Notes: generated by a model from the sequence alone, not told the origin. A DNA stretch of 64,000 nt from Trichococcus flocculiformis (GCF_900113645.1 NZ_FOQC01000001.1:148292-212291), one strand, 5' to 3'; shown: positions 46,743 to 57,187, counted from the stretch's first letter. Translations and numbers: made by a program.

Positions 46743-47789
46743 ATGAGACAAAAAGTTGCTGTACTAGGGGCTGGTTCTTGGGGAACAGCCTTATCGATGG
46801 TATTGGATGAAAATGGACATGAAGTCCGTCTTTGGGGGAATGACCCACAACAAATCAAAGAAATCAATGAGCAGCATACGAATGAGCATTACTTACCCGG
46901 TGCAAAGCTGAGTGAATCGATTGTAGCGTACACCGATCTGAAAGCTGCTATAGGTGACGCGGATGCGCTTTTGTTCGTTCTGCCGACAAAAGCAATCCGT
47001 GTAGTTGCGAAAGAAGTCGCATCATTATTGGACGGCCAAACAAGGCCGCACCTAATACATGCCAGCAAAGGATTGGAACAGGATACCCATAAACGGATTT
47101 CCGTCATCATCCAAGAAGAGATTCCGACAGAGAAATACGATAGCTTGGTTGTCCTTTCCGGACCGAGCCATGCGGAAGAAGTCGCAAAAAAAGACATCAC
47201 AACAATCACTGCCGCATCCCAGGACGAAGAGGATGCAGCTTATGTGCAAAAACTGTTCATGAATCCTTATTTCAGGGTCTACCGGAACACGGATGTCATC
47301 GGAGTTGAATTGGGTGCTGCTTTGAAGAACATCATTGCCGTAGGTGCTGGGGCGCTTCATGGATTAGGTTACGGCGATAATGCGAAGGCGGCTTTGATGA
47401 CACGCGGATTAGCGGAAATCAGTCGTCTGGGGATCGCTTTCGGTGCAGATCCTATGACATTCTTCGGTTTGAGTGGCGTGGGCGACCTGATCGTGACCGG
47501 CACCAGCCGCCATTCGCGGAACTGGCGAGCAGGGGATCTGATCGGAAAAGGCCAGGATCTGGATGAGGTGCTGAACAATATGGGGATGGTCGTTGAAGGT
47601 GTAGCAACAACAAAGGCCGCTTATGAGTTGGCGCAGGAAAAAGGCATCGAAATGCCGATCACAGAAGCCATCTATAAAGTGTTGTACGAGAAAGTCGATG
47701 TCAAAAAAGCAATCGAGGAATTGATGCTGCGCGAAGGCAAAGCGGAGCAATCTTCTCAAAATGTGGAAAAGGGGAGCCAATCAATATGA
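46743..47789 (+). CDS. gpsA: NAD(P)-dependent glycerol-3-phosphate dehydrogenase
   Basis: A 348-residue enzyme that reduces dihydroxyacetone phosphate to sn-glycerol-3-phosphate for phospholipid and lipoteichoic acid synthesis. The nucleotide loop [10 protein letters not shown] and the catalytic-lysine region [13 protein letters not shown] are present. RBS GGAGGGGAAG. Overlaps galU by four bases. Confidence 0.96.
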   Translation: MRQKVAVLGAGSWGTALSMVLDENGHEVRLWGNDPQQIKEINEQHTNEHYLPGAKLSESIVAYTDLKAAIGDADALLFVLPTKAIRVVAKEVASLLDGQTRPHLIHASKGLEQDTHKRISVIIQEEIPTEKYDSLVVLSGPSHAEEVAKKDITTITAASQDEEDAAYVQKLFMNPYFRVYRNTDVIGVELGAALKNIIAVGAGALHGLGYGDNAKAALMTRGLAEISRLGIAFGADPMTFFGLSGVGDLIVTGTSRHSRNWRAGDLIGKGQDLDEVLNNMGMVVEGVATTKAAYELAQEKGIEMPITEAIYKVLYEKVDVKKAIEELMLREGKAEQSSQNVEKGSQSI

Positions 47790-48679
47790 AGAAAGTCAGA
47801 AAAGCAGTGATTCCTGCTGCGGGATTCGGAACGCGTTTTTTACCGGCAACGAAAGCGATGGCAAAAGAAATGTTGCCGATCGTCGATAAGCCCACCATTC
47901 AATTCATCGTCGAAGAAGCAATCGCATCAGGGATAGAAGATATCCTGATCGTAACCGGAAAAAGCAAACGTCCGATTGAAGACCATTTTGATTCAAATAT
48001 TGAATTGGAAGCGAATCTGCGTGAAAAAGGCAAAAATGAATTGTTGGAATTGGTTCAGGAAACGACCGGGTTGCGTATCCATTTCGTCCGCCAGTCTTAT
48101 CCATTGGGGCTGGGTCATGCGGTTCTGCAGGCGAAAGCTTTTGTCGGAGATGAACCATTTGTCGTCATGCTGGGTGATGATCTCATGGAGGATGAAGTGC
48201 CGTTGACCAAGCAGTTGATGGATGCTTACGAGCGCACGCATGCTTCCAATATCGCCGTGATGGAAGTGCCGCATAAAGAAACATCCAAATACGGCATCAT
48301 CGATCCGGATCAGGAACTGGAACCAGGCCTGTTCAACGTCCGCAGATTCGTCGAAAAACCGAAGCCGGAAGACGCACCGAGCAATTTGGCTATCATCGGC
48401 CGGTACTTATTGACTCCGGAAATTTTCGAAATTCTGGAGAATCAAAATCCAGGTGCCGGCGGAGAAATCCAATTGACCGACGCAATCGATACTTTGAACC
48501 AAACGCAGCGCGTCTTCGCAAAACGCTTCGACGGCAAGCGTTTTGACGTTGGAGACAAATTCGGTTTCCTGACGACAAGCATTTCCTATGGCCTCACCCA
48601 TCCGGAAATAAAAGATAAATTGAAAAATTATCTGGTGGAGCTTGGTGAAAAACTGACTGCCGAGGATGAAGGCAAATAG
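47786..48679 (+). CDS. galU: UTP-glucose-1-phosphate uridylyltransferase
   Basis: A 297-residue enzyme that makes UDP-glucose, the donor for glycolipid anchors and polysaccharides. The signature [19 protein letters not shown] and RFVEKP are present. It is coupled to gpsA (ATGA). PgcA, encoded at 50036, makes its glucose-1-phosphate substrate. Confidence 0.96.
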   Translation: MKKVRKAVIPAAGFGTRFLPATKAMAKEMLPIVDKPTIQFIVEEAIASGIEDILIVTGKSKRPIEDHFDSNIELEANLREKGKNELLELVQETTGLRIHFVRQSYPLGLGHAVLQAKAFVGDEPFVVMLGDDLMEDEVPLTKQLMDAYERTHASNIAVMEVPHKETSKYGIIDPDQELEPGLFNVRRFVEKPKPEDAPSNLAIIGRYLLTPEIFEILENQNPGAGGEIQLTDAIDTLNQTQRVFAKRFDGKRFDVGDKFGFLTTSISYGLTHPEIKDKLKNYLVELGEKLTAEDEGK

Positions 48680-48726
48680 CCGCTTTGGTAATCCGAATCC
48701 AGCCGAATATTGAGTGATAAACAATA

Positions 48727-48772
48727 GAAGCCGAGCCATCAATCGTTCTGCGATCAATGGCTCGGCTTCTTC
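48727..48772 (+). terminator. Terminator of the hprK-galU cluster
   Basis: GAAGCCGAGCCAT pairs with ATGGCTCGGCTTC, followed by TTCT. Confidence 0.8.
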
Positions 48773-48896
48773 TCGCTGACTTTGGAGCCATGAGCAGAAT
48801 TGTTGCACAAAAAATCAAGTCAGAGTAAACTATATTAGAACCAGATTCCGGCACCTGACCGGAACAGACTTGACACAAGAAGGAGATACAAAAAAT

Positions 48897-49868
48897 ATGG
48901 AACAGACTGAAACAATTTATGACGTCATCGTCATCGGAGCCGGACCAGGCGGAATGACCGCAGCACTGTACGCATCCCGATCAAATTTGAAGACGTTATT
49001 GCTGGAGCGTGGTATTCCCGGTGGGGAGATGAACAATACAGCTGAAGTTGAGAATTACCCTGGTTTCAATTCGATTTTAGGCCCTGAGTTGGCTGAACGG
49101 ATGTACGAAAGCACAATGCAATTCGGGGCGGAGCATGTTTATGGCGATGTAAAACGAATTGTTGTCGACGGCGATTACCGTATCGTTGAAGCAGGCAAAA
49201 AAACCTATAAGACACGTGCCGTCATCATTGCGACCGGGTCCTACCACAGAAAATTGGGTGTTCCCGGTGAGGCGCAGTACAACGGCCGCGGCGTTTCCTA
49301 TTGTGCCGTCTGTGATGGAGCTTTCTTTAAAGGCAAAAAACTAGCCGTGGTCGGCGGCGGAGATTCTGCCGTGGAGGAAGGGACTTATTTGACGCAATTC
49401 GCGGATGTCAACATCGTGCACAGACGGGATGAGTTGCGGGCTCAAAAAGTCATCCAGGATCGTGCCTTCAAAAATGAGAAAGTTTCCTTCACTTGGAATG
49501 CCATTGTGGAAGAAATCAAGGGCGACGGACAAAAGGTCACTGGCGTGGTGATCCGCAACAAAAATACCAATGAAATCACGGAAGAAGCTGTTGACGGTGT
49601 CTTCATCTATGTTGGTATCCTGCCGCAATCGGATGCTTTCCTTGATTTAGGGATCACGGATGAAGAGGGCTGGATCATCACGAATGAGCACATGGAAACG
49701 GCGATACCGGGCATCTTTGCCATCGGGGATGTGCGTCAAAAACTTCTGCGTCAAATTACGACTGCTGTCGGTGATGGCGGAGAAGCCGGAAACCGCGCAT
49801 TTGCTTACATAGAAGACTTGCATGACCGCTTGGCAGCCGCCGAAGCGGCTGCTGAGACGGTGGACTGA
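48897..49868 (+). CDS. trxB: Thioredoxin reductase
   Basis: A 323-residue NADPH flavoprotein that reduces thioredoxin. FAD loop GAGPGGMTAA, redox pair Cys136-Ala-Val-Cys139 and NADPH loop GGGDSAVEE are intact. ATG 48897 follows AGAAGGAGAT. It stands alone between terminators. The 217-base gap before it contains the galU terminator and no convincing promoter. Confidence 0.95.
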   Translation: MEQTETIYDVIVIGAGPGGMTAALYASRSNLKTLLLERGIPGGEMNNTAEVENYPGFNSILGPELAERMYESTMQFGAEHVYGDVKRIVVDGDYRIVEAGKKTYKTRAVIIATGSYHRKLGVPGEAQYNGRGVSYCAVCDGAFFKGKKLAVVGGGDSAVEEGTYLTQFADVNIVHRRDELRAQKVIQDRAFKNEKVSFTWNAIVEEIKGDGQKVTGVVIRNKNTNEITEEAVDGVFIYVGILPQSDAFLDLGITDEEGWIITNEHMETAIPGIFAIGDVRQKLLRQITTAVGDGGEAGNRAFAYIEDLHDRLAAAEAAAETVD

Positions 49869-49922
49869 AAATATTGTCCACACAACAACAATGTTATTGT
49901 CCAGTTCATTAGTACCCCGAAA

Positions 49923-49957
49923 GTTCACGTTCTGAAATCAGAGCGTGAATTTTTTTG
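49923..49957 (+). terminator. Terminator of trxB
   Basis: TTCACGTTCTGA pairs with TCAGAGCGTGAA (one mismatch), followed by seven T. Confidence 0.9.
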
Positions 49958-49994
49958 TAGATTCAATCTTTTCGCTCAATTGGCATGCAAATAA

Positions 49995-50003
49995 TGTTAT
50001 AAT
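49995..50003 (+). promoter_or_regulatory. Extended -10 promoter of pgcA
   Basis: TGTTATAAT, 33 bases before the start; no good -35. Confidence 0.55.
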
Positions 50004-50035
50004 ATGATTAAACTAATATGGGAAGGATGATGAAA

Positions 50036-51763
50036 ATGTCTTATCAAGAAACTATCGAGCAGTGGAATGATTTTGCCTTATTAGAACCTACATTAAAAGA
50101 AGAATTAAAATCTTTGGAGGGAAATGAAGAAGCACTGAAAGATGCTTTTTTTGCTCCGCTGGAATTCGGAACTGCCGGAATGCGCGGCATCCTGGGAGTC
50201 GGGATCAATCGGATGAACATCTACACAGTCCGCCAAGCGACCGAAGGCTTGGCTCGTTTGATGGAGGCAAAAGGTGAAGAAGCGAAAAAACGCGGCGTCG
50301 CGATTGCTTACGATTCCAGACACCAATCTCCGGAGTTTGCGATGGAGGCAGCGAAAACATTGGGTGCACACGGCATTCCGGCTTTCGTTTTTGAAAGCTT
50401 ACGCCCCACACCTGAATTATCCTTTGCGGTAAGACATTTGAATGCGCTAACGGGGATCATGATCACAGCGAGCCACAACCCGGCTGATTACAACGGTTAT
50501 AAAGTCTATGGAGACGACGGCGGCCAGATGCCACCTGCCGATGCGGACGCTTTGACTGATTATGTGAGAGCAATTGAAAATCCACTGACCATCCAAGTGG
50601 GCGATGAAGCAGAGCTGAAAGCAACGGGCTTGATCAAAATGCTTGGGGAAGAGGTCGATGCAACTTACCTTGACCTTGTCAAAACAGTGACCGTCGATCC
50701 TGCCCTTGTCCATGAAATGAGCAAAGAAATGAAATTGGTCTTCACGCCGCTGCATGGAACTGGGCAGATGCTGGGTGAACGTGCTTTGAAGAATGCCGGG
50801 TTTGAAGGCATCTATCTCGTGCCGGAACAGGCAGTGGCCGATCCAAATTTCTCAACCGTGAAATCACCGAATCCGGAAGAAGCTGGCGCATTTGAGTATG
50901 CCATCAAACTTGGAACGGAATTGGATGCGGATATTTTGGTTGCGACCGATCCGGATGCTGACCGCTTGGGCGCGGCCGTCCGCAAAGCAAAAGGCGAGTA
51001 CGTTGTTCTGACAGGTAACCAGATTGCTTCATTGATGCTGGATTATTTGTTGCGCGCGAAAAAAGCGGCTGGTACATTGCCAGCCAACGGCACAGCCCTG
51101 AAATCGATCGTATCGAGCGAGTTGCCGACAGCAATCGCCAAATCTTATGGAGCGGACATGGTGGATGTACTGACCGGTTTCAAATTCATCGCAGAAAAAA
51201 TCAAGCAATACGAAGAAGATCACAGTAAAGAATTCTTGTTCGGCTTCGAGGAAAGCTACGGTTATCTTGCAAAACCTTTCGTTCGCGATAAAGACGCCAT
51301 CCAGGCCCTCGTGTTGATTGCCGAAGTAGCTGCGTACTACAAGAAAAAAGGTCAAACGCTGTACGATGGCTTGGTCGAAATTTTCGAAACACATGGCTAT
51401 TATAAAGAACAGACGATTTCCGTTACGATGTCCGGCATCACCGGAGCAGAAAAAATCAAAGCGCTGATGGCCCAATTCCGTACGGAAGCACCAGCGGATT
51501 TCGCAGGCATCGCCGTATCGATCACGGAAGACTTCGGCAACTCTACAAAGACATTCTCTGACGGCTCCACTGAAAGCATCGATATGCCGAGCTCGAATGT
51601 GCTGAAATATTTCCTGGAGGACGGCAGCTGGATCGCCATCCGCCCAAGCGGAACAGAACCAAAAATCAAATTCTATATCGGTGCCAAAGCGGAAAGCCAA
51701 GCCGCAGTCGATGAAAAAGTCGCTGCTTTTGAAACAAGCATCCGTACTTTGACCGCTGAATAA
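50036..51763 (+). CDS. pgcA: Phospho-sugar mutase (alpha-phosphoglucomutase)
   Basis: A 575-residue phosphohexomutase interconverting glucose-6-phosphate and glucose-1-phosphate. The phosphoserine loop TASHNP (Ser146), metal loop DPDADR, sugar loop GFEESYG and the phosphate-binding RPSGTEPK are present. ATG 50036 is preferred because GGAAGGATGA is well placed; earlier in-frame ATGs at 50018, 50027 and 50030 overlap that site. It feeds GalU with glucose-1-phosphate. Confidence 0.95.
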   Translation: MSYQETIEQWNDFALLEPTLKEELKSLEGNEEALKDAFFAPLEFGTAGMRGILGVGINRMNIYTVRQATEGLARLMEAKGEEAKKRGVAIAYDSRHQSPEFAMEAAKTLGAHGIPAFVFESLRPTPELSFAVRHLNALTGIMITASHNPADYNGYKVYGDDGGQMPPADADALTDYVRAIENPLTIQVGDEAELKATGLIKMLGEEVDATYLDLVKTVTVDPALVHEMSKEMKLVFTPLHGTGQMLGERALKNAGFEGIYLVPEQAVADPNFSTVKSPNPEEAGAFEYAIKLGTELDADILVATDPDADRLGAAVRKAKGEYVVLTGNQIASLMLDYLLRAKKAAGTLPANGTALKSIVSSELPTAIAKSYGADMVDVLTGFKFIAEKIKQYEEDHSKEFLFGFEESYGYLAKPFVRDKDAIQALVLIAEVAAYYKKKGQTLYDGLVEIFETHGYYKEQTISVTMSGITGAEKIKALMAQFRTEAPADFAGIAVSITEDFGNSTKTFSDGSTESIDMPSSNVLKYFLEDGSWIAIRPSGTEPKIKFYIGAKAESQAAVDEKVAAFETSIRTLTAE

Positions 51764-51775
51764 TCCGAAATAAAC

Positions 51776-51815
51776 TAAAAAAAGGAAGTCCGAAGATTAC
51801 GGACTTCCTTTTTGC
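51776..51815. terminator. Bidirectional terminator between pgcA and the azoreductase gene
   Basis: AAGGAAGTCCG pairs with CGGACTTCCTT, with A and T runs on the two sides, so it can stop both convergent genes. Confidence 0.92.
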
Positions 51816-51828
51816 TGTGGATTGTTCA

Positions 51829-52449
51829 TCAGAATGTTTTGGCCAGTTGTTTGGCTTTTTCGATCGCATCCGCAACGATTTCATCGGCACGATCCGGATA
51901 TGTGTCCATACCTTCAACGAATAGTTGTGAAATCTCCTCGACCCCCAGAAAATGGAAAATGCTCTTGATGTACTGGCTGGCAGGATCGCTTCCGTCGAAA
52001 ATGCCGCCATTCGCTTGGATATGCAACAATTTCTTGTCCGGGACCATTCCGACTGCTCCGGATTCCGTGTAACGGAATGTCTGACCAGCAACTGTGATAG
52101 TGTCGATCCATGTCTTCAGGCGACTGGGAACATGCATGTTCCATAATGGATTGGCGATGATGATCTTATCCATGGAAACAAAATCATCGGTATAGTGATT
52201 GAACAGCGTCACTTTTTCTTGCTGACGGGAAGTCAACTGATCAAAAAGCACGCCTTTCGATAATTCCTTCCAGGCTGTCAAAAGATCCCGATCGATCTCA
52301 GGGATGGCGACTTCATAAAGATTCATGTCTTTGATGCGATCATAAGGATTCAAAGCTTTGTATTCCTCCAGAAAAGCATCCAAAACTTTCATGGAGCGGG
52401 ATACACTGCTGTCGAACGGATGCGCGCGCACAACTAAAACTCTGGCCAT
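51829..52449 (-). CDS. azoR: FMN-dependent NADH-azoreductase
   Basis: A 206-residue flavodoxin-fold quinone/azo reductase (AzoR/AcpD family). The FMN-binding RAHPFDSSVSRSM loop, the NPLWNMHVPSRLKTWID stretch and the ANGG motif are present. It probably detoxifies quinones. ATG 52449 follows AGAAGG on the minus strand; earlier in-frame starts lack a site. It is a single gene. Confidence 0.9.
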   Translation of the reverse strand: MARVLVVRAHPFDSSVSRSMKVLDAFLEEYKALNPYDRIKDMNLYEVAIPEIDRDLLTAWKELSKGVLFDQLTSRQQEKVTLFNHYTDDFVSMDKIIIANPLWNMHVPSRLKTWIDTITVAGQTFRYTESGAVGMVPDKKLLHIQANGGIFDGSDPASQYIKSIFHFLGVEEISQLFVEGMDTYPDRADEIVADAIEKAKQLAKTF

Positions 52450-52597
52450 AGAAAAACCTTCTTTCCAATTTTTATACCTTAATGATACCATTTGCACGCA
52501 AAGATAAGAAAGCATAACCCATCACCAACAGGATGATTCGCTGACCAAAAACGGAAGAGGGGTTCCCGGATGAATTGAAGCAGCAATCAGTGGTCTG

Positions 52598-52775
52598 TTC
52601 TCCTCTGACGAACGGAGGCTTCGCCGGAGTTCGGCCCACAGACAGTATGCGTACTCCGGTTAGGGGTGGTTCGCGGGAGTTCAGGCTGATTGTCGGTGGC
52701 GTTCTCCGGCTAAAGACCGCTCACCGGAGCTAGGCAGCATTTCGGACGCGCTCCTCCGGTCAGCTGGCCGCGCAG
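52598..52775. repeat. Tandem array of approximately 50-base GC-rich repeats
   Basis: Units at 52598-52651, 52652-52701, 52702-52750 and a partial one at 52751-52775. Each opens with a CTCC(GG) and has CCGGAG or CGGGAG about 20 bases on, then a GG(C)-rich tail ending in GCG. Units 2 and 3 agree at about 31 of 50 positions. They resemble the single copy at 41580-41628. The 389-base gap 52450-52838 otherwise holds only the asnB terminator and, presumably, the azoR promoter. Confidence 0.7.
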
Positions 52776-52787
52776 AAACAGGCGCAC

Positions 52788-52822
52788 AAAAACAGGAGCC
52801 TCCGCGCTAGGAGGCTCCTGTT
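52788..52822 (-). terminator. Terminator of asnB
   Basis: On the minus strand, AACAGGAGCCTCC pairs perfectly over 13 bases with its complement around a six-base loop, followed by T residues. Confidence 0.93.
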
Positions 52823-52838
52823 TCTGATTTATGTAATC

Positions 52839-54716
52839 TTAAGCTACGAAAGCTTCCGAAGACAGAGGTGTTTCATCAATGAAGAAACGTTTGTACCAGA
52901 CGAGGAAGATATAGGCTGTCCAGATTTGGCGGCCATAATCCAATTTTTTCGTATAGTTGTCGTCGAGAATCTGTACAAGCTTATCGGTGTCGAAAAATTC
53001 TGCTGCATAGTCGGAAGCGAAAGCTTTTCTGACTTCGTTGTAGAATTCTTCTTCGCGCAGCCAGTGACGGATCGGAGTCGGGAAGCCCAACTTCGGACGT
53101 TTCGCCCATTCTTCAGGCAGGACATCGGCAGCGGCTCTACGGAGCACGTATTTTGTATCGATTTCGTTGACACGATAATCGGATGGGATGCGTTTCGCCA
53201 ATTCCATGACTTCTTTATCCAGGAAAGGTACGCGCAGCTCCAACGAGTGGGCCATGCTCATCTTGTCGGCTTTCAACAGGATATCCCCAGGCATCCAAAG
53301 GTTCAGATCGAGATACTGCATCTTCGTCACATCATCCTGACCTTTGACTTCGTCGTAGATCGGTTTGGTTATCGAACGGATATCCGGACCGTTTTTGTAG
53401 GCCGGCTTCAGGATATCCACAGCTTCTTCTTCGTCCCAGACGATGGCCTGGCCGATGAAGCGTTCTTCCACTTTTTGACCGCCTTTGACCAGGAAGGTCG
53501 TCAGCGTATTTTTCGGCAATTTATGTGCCAATTTGCCGATGCCTTTTCTTAGGCTGTAAGGTACTTTTTCATAGGTCTCCATTTTCTTGGATGGCTCATA
53601 CCAAGAGTAGCCGCCGAAAATTTCATCAGCGCCTTCACCCGAAAGTACGACCGTCACATCTTTCTTCGCCAATTCAGCCAAGAAATACAACGGAACGGAA
53701 GACGGATTCGATTGCGGTTCATCCATATGGTATTGGATGGTAGGCAGGGCATGAAAAGCTTCCTCAGGCGAGATGTACTTGCGGACATTCTCGATGCCGA
53801 GGATGTCGGAAAGATCAGCAGCTTGGTTGGTTTCGTTGAACATTTTTTCATATTCCGAGAAGCCGACCGAAAAAGATTTTTCCGGTTTCATCAAGGCTGT
53901 GACCAAGCTGGAATCGACACCGCCAGAAAGGAAGGCGCCTGTCTTCACATCACTGATTTTGTGGGCACGGACGGAATCTGCCATTGTCGCTTTGACTTCT
54001 TCCACATAGCTCTCCAAAGTGCCATTTTCGGCATGGAATTTTTTGTCCCAATATTCGACCGTATGGATATCGTTGCCTTTCAGCACCATATAATGCGCCG
54101 GTTTCAATTTGTGGACGCCTTTGAAGAAGGTTTCACCCATCGAAGAGTATTGCAGCGTCAAATAAGGACGCAAAGCATCTTTGTTCACTTCTTTGATGAA
54201 AGCAGGGTGAGCCAAAAATGACTTGATTTCAGAACCGAAAAGCAAGCTGCCGTCGGTTGTGTTCGTCGTGTAGTACAAGGGTTTGATGCCGAAGCCGTCA
54301 CGGGCGATGAACATCGTGTCATTCACTTTGTCCCAGATCGCGAACGCGAACATGCCGCGCAGTTGTTTCACGAAGTCATAACCGTATTCTTTATAGCCGT
54401 AAATCAAAACTTCACTGTCCGTCTTGGAATGGAAGATGTGTCCTTTTTGCTTCAGATCTTCGCGCAACTCCTGGAAGTTGAAGATTTCACCGTTGAACAC
54501 CAATACCAAATTTCCGTCGGCACTGTACATCGGTTGTTTTCCGTTATCGGAAAGATCGATGATGCTCAAGCGGCGGAAGCCTAACGTTACTTTGTCATCA
54601 GAATACATGCCGCCACTGTCTGGTCCGCGGTGGACGATTCTGTTCATCATACCTTCAATCACAGTCTGATGGTTCCATGCAGTCGATCCATGGATATATC
54701 CAACAAAACCACACAT
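52839..54716 (-). CDS. asnB: Glutamine-hydrolysing asparagine synthase
   Basis: A 625-residue two-domain enzyme. The N-terminal class II glutaminase has the catalytic Cys2 (MCGFVGYIHG). The C-terminal synthetase has the PP-loop SGGVDSSL. It converts aspartate, glutamine and ATP to asparagine. RBS AAGGAGTGG on the minus strand. It is a single gene with its own terminator. Confidence 0.95.
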   Translation of the reverse strand: MCGFVGYIHGSTAWNHQTVIEGMMNRIVHRGPDSGGMYSDDKVTLGFRRLSIIDLSDNGKQPMYSADGNLVLVFNGEIFNFQELREDLKQKGHIFHSKTDSEVLIYGYKEYGYDFVKQLRGMFAFAIWDKVNDTMFIARDGFGIKPLYYTTNTTDGSLLFGSEIKSFLAHPAFIKEVNKDALRPYLTLQYSSMGETFFKGVHKLKPAHYMVLKGNDIHTVEYWDKKFHAENGTLESYVEEVKATMADSVRAHKISDVKTGAFLSGGVDSSLVTALMKPEKSFSVGFSEYEKMFNETNQAADLSDILGIENVRKYISPEEAFHALPTIQYHMDEPQSNPSSVPLYFLAELAKKDVTVVLSGEGADEIFGGYSWYEPSKKMETYEKVPYSLRKGIGKLAHKLPKNTLTTFLVKGGQKVEERFIGQAIVWDEEEAVDILKPAYKNGPDIRSITKPIYDEVKGQDDVTKMQYLDLNLWMPGDILLKADKMSMAHSLELRVPFLDKEVMELAKRIPSDYRVNEIDTKYVLRRAAADVLPEEWAKRPKLGFPTPIRHWLREEEFYNEVRKAFASDYAAEFFDTDKLVQILDDNYTKKLDYGRQIWTAYIFLVWYKRFFIDETPLSSEAFVA

Positions 54717-54742
54717 TTATACCACTCCTTAAGTATCTCTTG

Positions 54743-54784
54743 CTAGATCAGAATTTCTGTCCGTCTAGAGTCCAATCTATTCTA
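54743..54784 (-). promoter_or_regulatory. Promoter and hairpin leader of asnB
   Basis: On the minus strand TGATAGAAT is an extended -10 (hexamer 54779-54784). Just downstream, 54743-54768 contains nested inverted repeats (CTAGA/TCTAG outside, CAGAA/TTCTG inside). They could be a leader hairpin or an operator. Confidence 0.45.
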
Positions 54785-54844
54785 TCACAAATGGAAAATC
54801 ATTAAAAGAAATTATCCAATCGGGAATCTATACGGAATATCCAA

Positions 54845-54893
54845 AAATCAAAGGACAAGCTGTTCCACTTTTCATGGAACAGTCTTGTCCTTC
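54845..54893 (-). terminator. Terminator of the opuC operon
   Basis: On the minus strand AAGGACAAG and CTGTTCCA pair with TGGAACAG and CTTGTCCTT, followed by TGATTTTT. Confidence 0.85.
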
Positions 54894-54917
54894 GAATTCA
54901 GTGCTTATATTTTGCGT

Positions 54918-55595
54918 TCAGCGCTTACGTTTTACTTTGCTGGAGGGATCCAGACGTTTTTCCATCAGACCCAACAACCAGTCGGCCAGAACGGCCATCA
55001 AAGCGGTCGGAATAGCACCGGCGAGGATGATGGCTGTCCCGTTCGTCGCATTGACGCCACGGGAAATGATATCCCCTAATCCGCCGGCACCGATGAAGGT
55101 ACCGATGGCAGTGATACCGATCGCAACGACCAAAGCATTACGCAATCCGGCCATGATGACGGAAAGGGATAAAGGTAATTCGACCAGATAGGTCAATTGC
55201 ATCCGCGTCATGCCCATGCCTTTGCCCGTATCCAACAAGGCGGCATCGACATTCCGGACACCCGTGTAGGTGTTTTTGATGATCGGCAGCAACGAATACA
55301 GGAAGACGGTCGCAATGACGGTGTCCGATCCGAGTCCTAGTCCGAGCATCAAAATGGACAACAGCGCCAATGAAGGGATTGTCTGGATGACATTGGCGGC
55401 GCCGATGATCCAATCCGCCAACTTCTTGTGGCGCGCAATCCAAAAACCGAGGGGGATCGCCACAATCGCCGCGAACAGCACACCGTAAATGGAAATCAGA
55501 AAATGACGGGTGAATTGTTCGAATACATAGCCGGCGTTCTCTCTGTAATAGTAGAGCAATTGCTGAAGTGTGTTCATTTCACTTAAGTTCATCAT
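54918..55595 (-). CDS. opuCD: Compatible-solute ABC transporter permease (OpuCD type)
   Basis: A 225-residue permease with six predicted helices and the EAA loop DTGKGMGMTRMQLTYLVELPLSLSV. It is the last of four genes in order ATPase, permease, binding protein, permease, the OpuC layout. RBS AAAGGAGCG; its start overlaps the end of opuCC by four bases. The solute may be glycine betaine, carnitine or choline. Confidence 0.88.
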   Translation of the reverse strand: MMNLSEMNTLQQLLYYYRENAGYVFEQFTRHFLISIYGVLFAAIVAIPLGFWIARHKKLADWIIGAANVIQTIPSLALLSILMLGLGLGSDTVIATVFLYSLLPIIKNTYTGVRNVDAALLDTGKGMGMTRMQLTYLVELPLSLSVIMAGLRNALVVAIGITAIGTFIGAGGLGDIISRGVNATNGTAIILAGAIPTALMAVLADWLLGLMEKRLDPSSKVKRKR

Positions 55596-56545
55596 TTTCG
55601 CTCCTTTAGAGGTGTGACTTCTTTATCTTCGAAATAGTTGTTCTCTTCCAAGAAAGTTTGCGCGACGGTTTGGGCTTCCACCAAATCGTTGTCGACTTCA
55701 TAGTTCATTGCCTGCATCAGCTCATCCGTCAGCGTATCCTCAAGTTTCAGAAGGATGGCCTCCAGTTCGGGGTAAGCCTCAAGAATCTCTTTAGTGGCAA
55801 CCGGACTGGCGTCGTATGGCGGGAACAGTTGCAGATCGTCTTCGAGAACGACCAGGTCATAGCTTGCGATCCGGCCGTCAGTGGAGTAGCCTAAAACGAT
55901 ATCCATTTCGTCCGCCTGCAGGGCATCATAGACAAGACCGACTTGCATGGGATAGACACGCTGGAAGTCAAAACCATATGTTTCTTTGAAGGCTTCATAC
56001 CCGTCGCCTTCCCGCTCCATCCAGGAGTTGTCCACTCCAGCCCGCAGATTGGGTGCCAATGCCGCGAGGTCGCTGACAGTCTTCAGATTGTTTTCTTCGG
56101 CAAATTCACGTGTTACCAAGAAGGCATATGTGTTGGCAAACCCATAGGAAGGGAACCAAACCTGATTGAATTTATCATCGAAGCCCTTCACAACAGATTC
56201 GAAAGCCAATGTGGGATCCGTGATAGGATCCATGGCCAACTCACCGGTCAGAGAAGTCCCTGTATAGCGAGCGGCCGAAACATTTGCATCGCCGCCGATC
56301 ATAGCTTGGTGATTCAAAGTCGATGAACCGAGGTTGTTGACCATATCCACGGAAGCATCCGGCAGATAGTGTTCGACCATCCCTCTGACCATATAACTCA
56401 ATATTTGCATTTCTGTCGTTGTCCCACCGGTGATGACGATGCCGTCATTGTTTACGGAGGCACCCAGACCAGGCAGAGAGCAAGCCGCCAATAACAGTGC
56501 TGTCAGCGGGAAAAGCAACCATTTTTTCATATACTTCTTCATCAT
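55592..56545 (-). CDS. opuCC: Compatible-solute binding lipoprotein (OpuCC type)
   Basis: A 317-residue OpuAC-family binding protein. The signal peptide ends in the lipobox LAAC (Cys about 22). The body has the family segments IVITGGTTTEMQIL and GYSTDGRI. Fixed to the membrane surface, it passes solute to the two permeases. ATG 56545 follows AAAAGGAGGAAA. Confidence 0.88.
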   Translation of the reverse strand: MMKKYMKKWLLFPLTALLLAACSLPGLGASVNNDGIVITGGTTTEMQILSYMVRGMVEHYLPDASVDMVNNLGSSTLNHQAMIGGDANVSAARYTGTSLTGELAMDPITDPTLAFESVVKGFDDKFNQVWFPSYGFANTYAFLVTREFAEENNLKTVSDLAALAPNLRAGVDNSWMEREGDGYEAFKETYGFDFQRVYPMQVGLVYDALQADEMDIVLGYSTDGRIASYDLVVLEDDLQLFPPYDASPVATKEILEAYPELEAILLKLEDTLTDELMQAMNYEVDNDLVEAQTVAQTFLEENNYFEDKEVTPLKERK

Positions 56546-57183
56546 CAGTTTCCTCCTTTTGCAGATGTTGTCTGTGGAGAAACGAATCGTTCAAGCTTAC
56601 CGAGGAGGAAGTCAACCAATAAAGCCAACAAGGTTACCGGCAGGGTTCCCCAAATGATCATTTCTTGATCGTATACATTCAATCCGTTGAAAATGTAATC
56701 CCCTAAACCACCGGCTCCGATATACGAAGCAAGAGTCGCCCAAGCGATGACGTACACTCCCGCCAACCGGATCCCGGACATGATGACCGGGGCAGCAAGC
56801 GGCAATTTCACCTGCAGAATAATCTGATTATCGGTCATACCCATCCCTTTTGCGGAGTCAACGATTGTGCTGTTCACATTTGAGATGCCGATGAACGTAT
56901 TTCTCAGAATCGGCAAGAGTGAATAGATGAACAGGGCTACAATCGCGGGAAGCTTTCCGATTCCGAACAAGGGAATCATCAAGGCAAGCAAAGCCAGAGA
57001 AGGGACAGTTTGTAGAATCGAAACAAAACTGATGATAAAACCGGAATAGCGTTTGAAACGTGTCAAGGCGATGCCTAAAGGAACAGCAATCAGAACGCCA
57101 AGCACCAGCGCCATCGCTGAGATGTAGAAATGTTCTCCTGTTTTAAAGAGCAACTCGGAACCATTCGCTTTCAAAAAGTCCAT
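56545..57183 (-). CDS. opuCB: Compatible-solute ABC transporter permease (OpuCB type)
   Basis: A 212-residue permease with six predicted helices and the EAA loop DSAKGMGMTDNQIILQVKLPLAAPV. ATG 57183 follows AGGGGTGAT; an earlier in-frame TTG at 57198 lies within that site's upstream bases and is unlikely. Its stop overlaps the opuCC start by one base. Confidence 0.88.
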   Translation of the reverse strand: MDFLKANGSELLFKTGEHFYISAMALVLGVLIAVPLGIALTRFKRYSGFIISFVSILQTVPSLALLALMIPLFGIGKLPAIVALFIYSLLPILRNTFIGISNVNSTIVDSAKGMGMTDNQIILQVKLPLAAPVIMSGIRLAGVYVIAWATLASYIGAGGLGDYIFNGLNVYDQEMIIWGTLPVTLLALLVDFLLGKLERFVSPQTTSAKGGN

Positions 57184-57187
57184 ATCA

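Noticed and set aside
52598..52775. Tandem repeats as a CRISPR array
   Set aside because: Units are adjacent without spacers, degenerate, and no cas genes are present.
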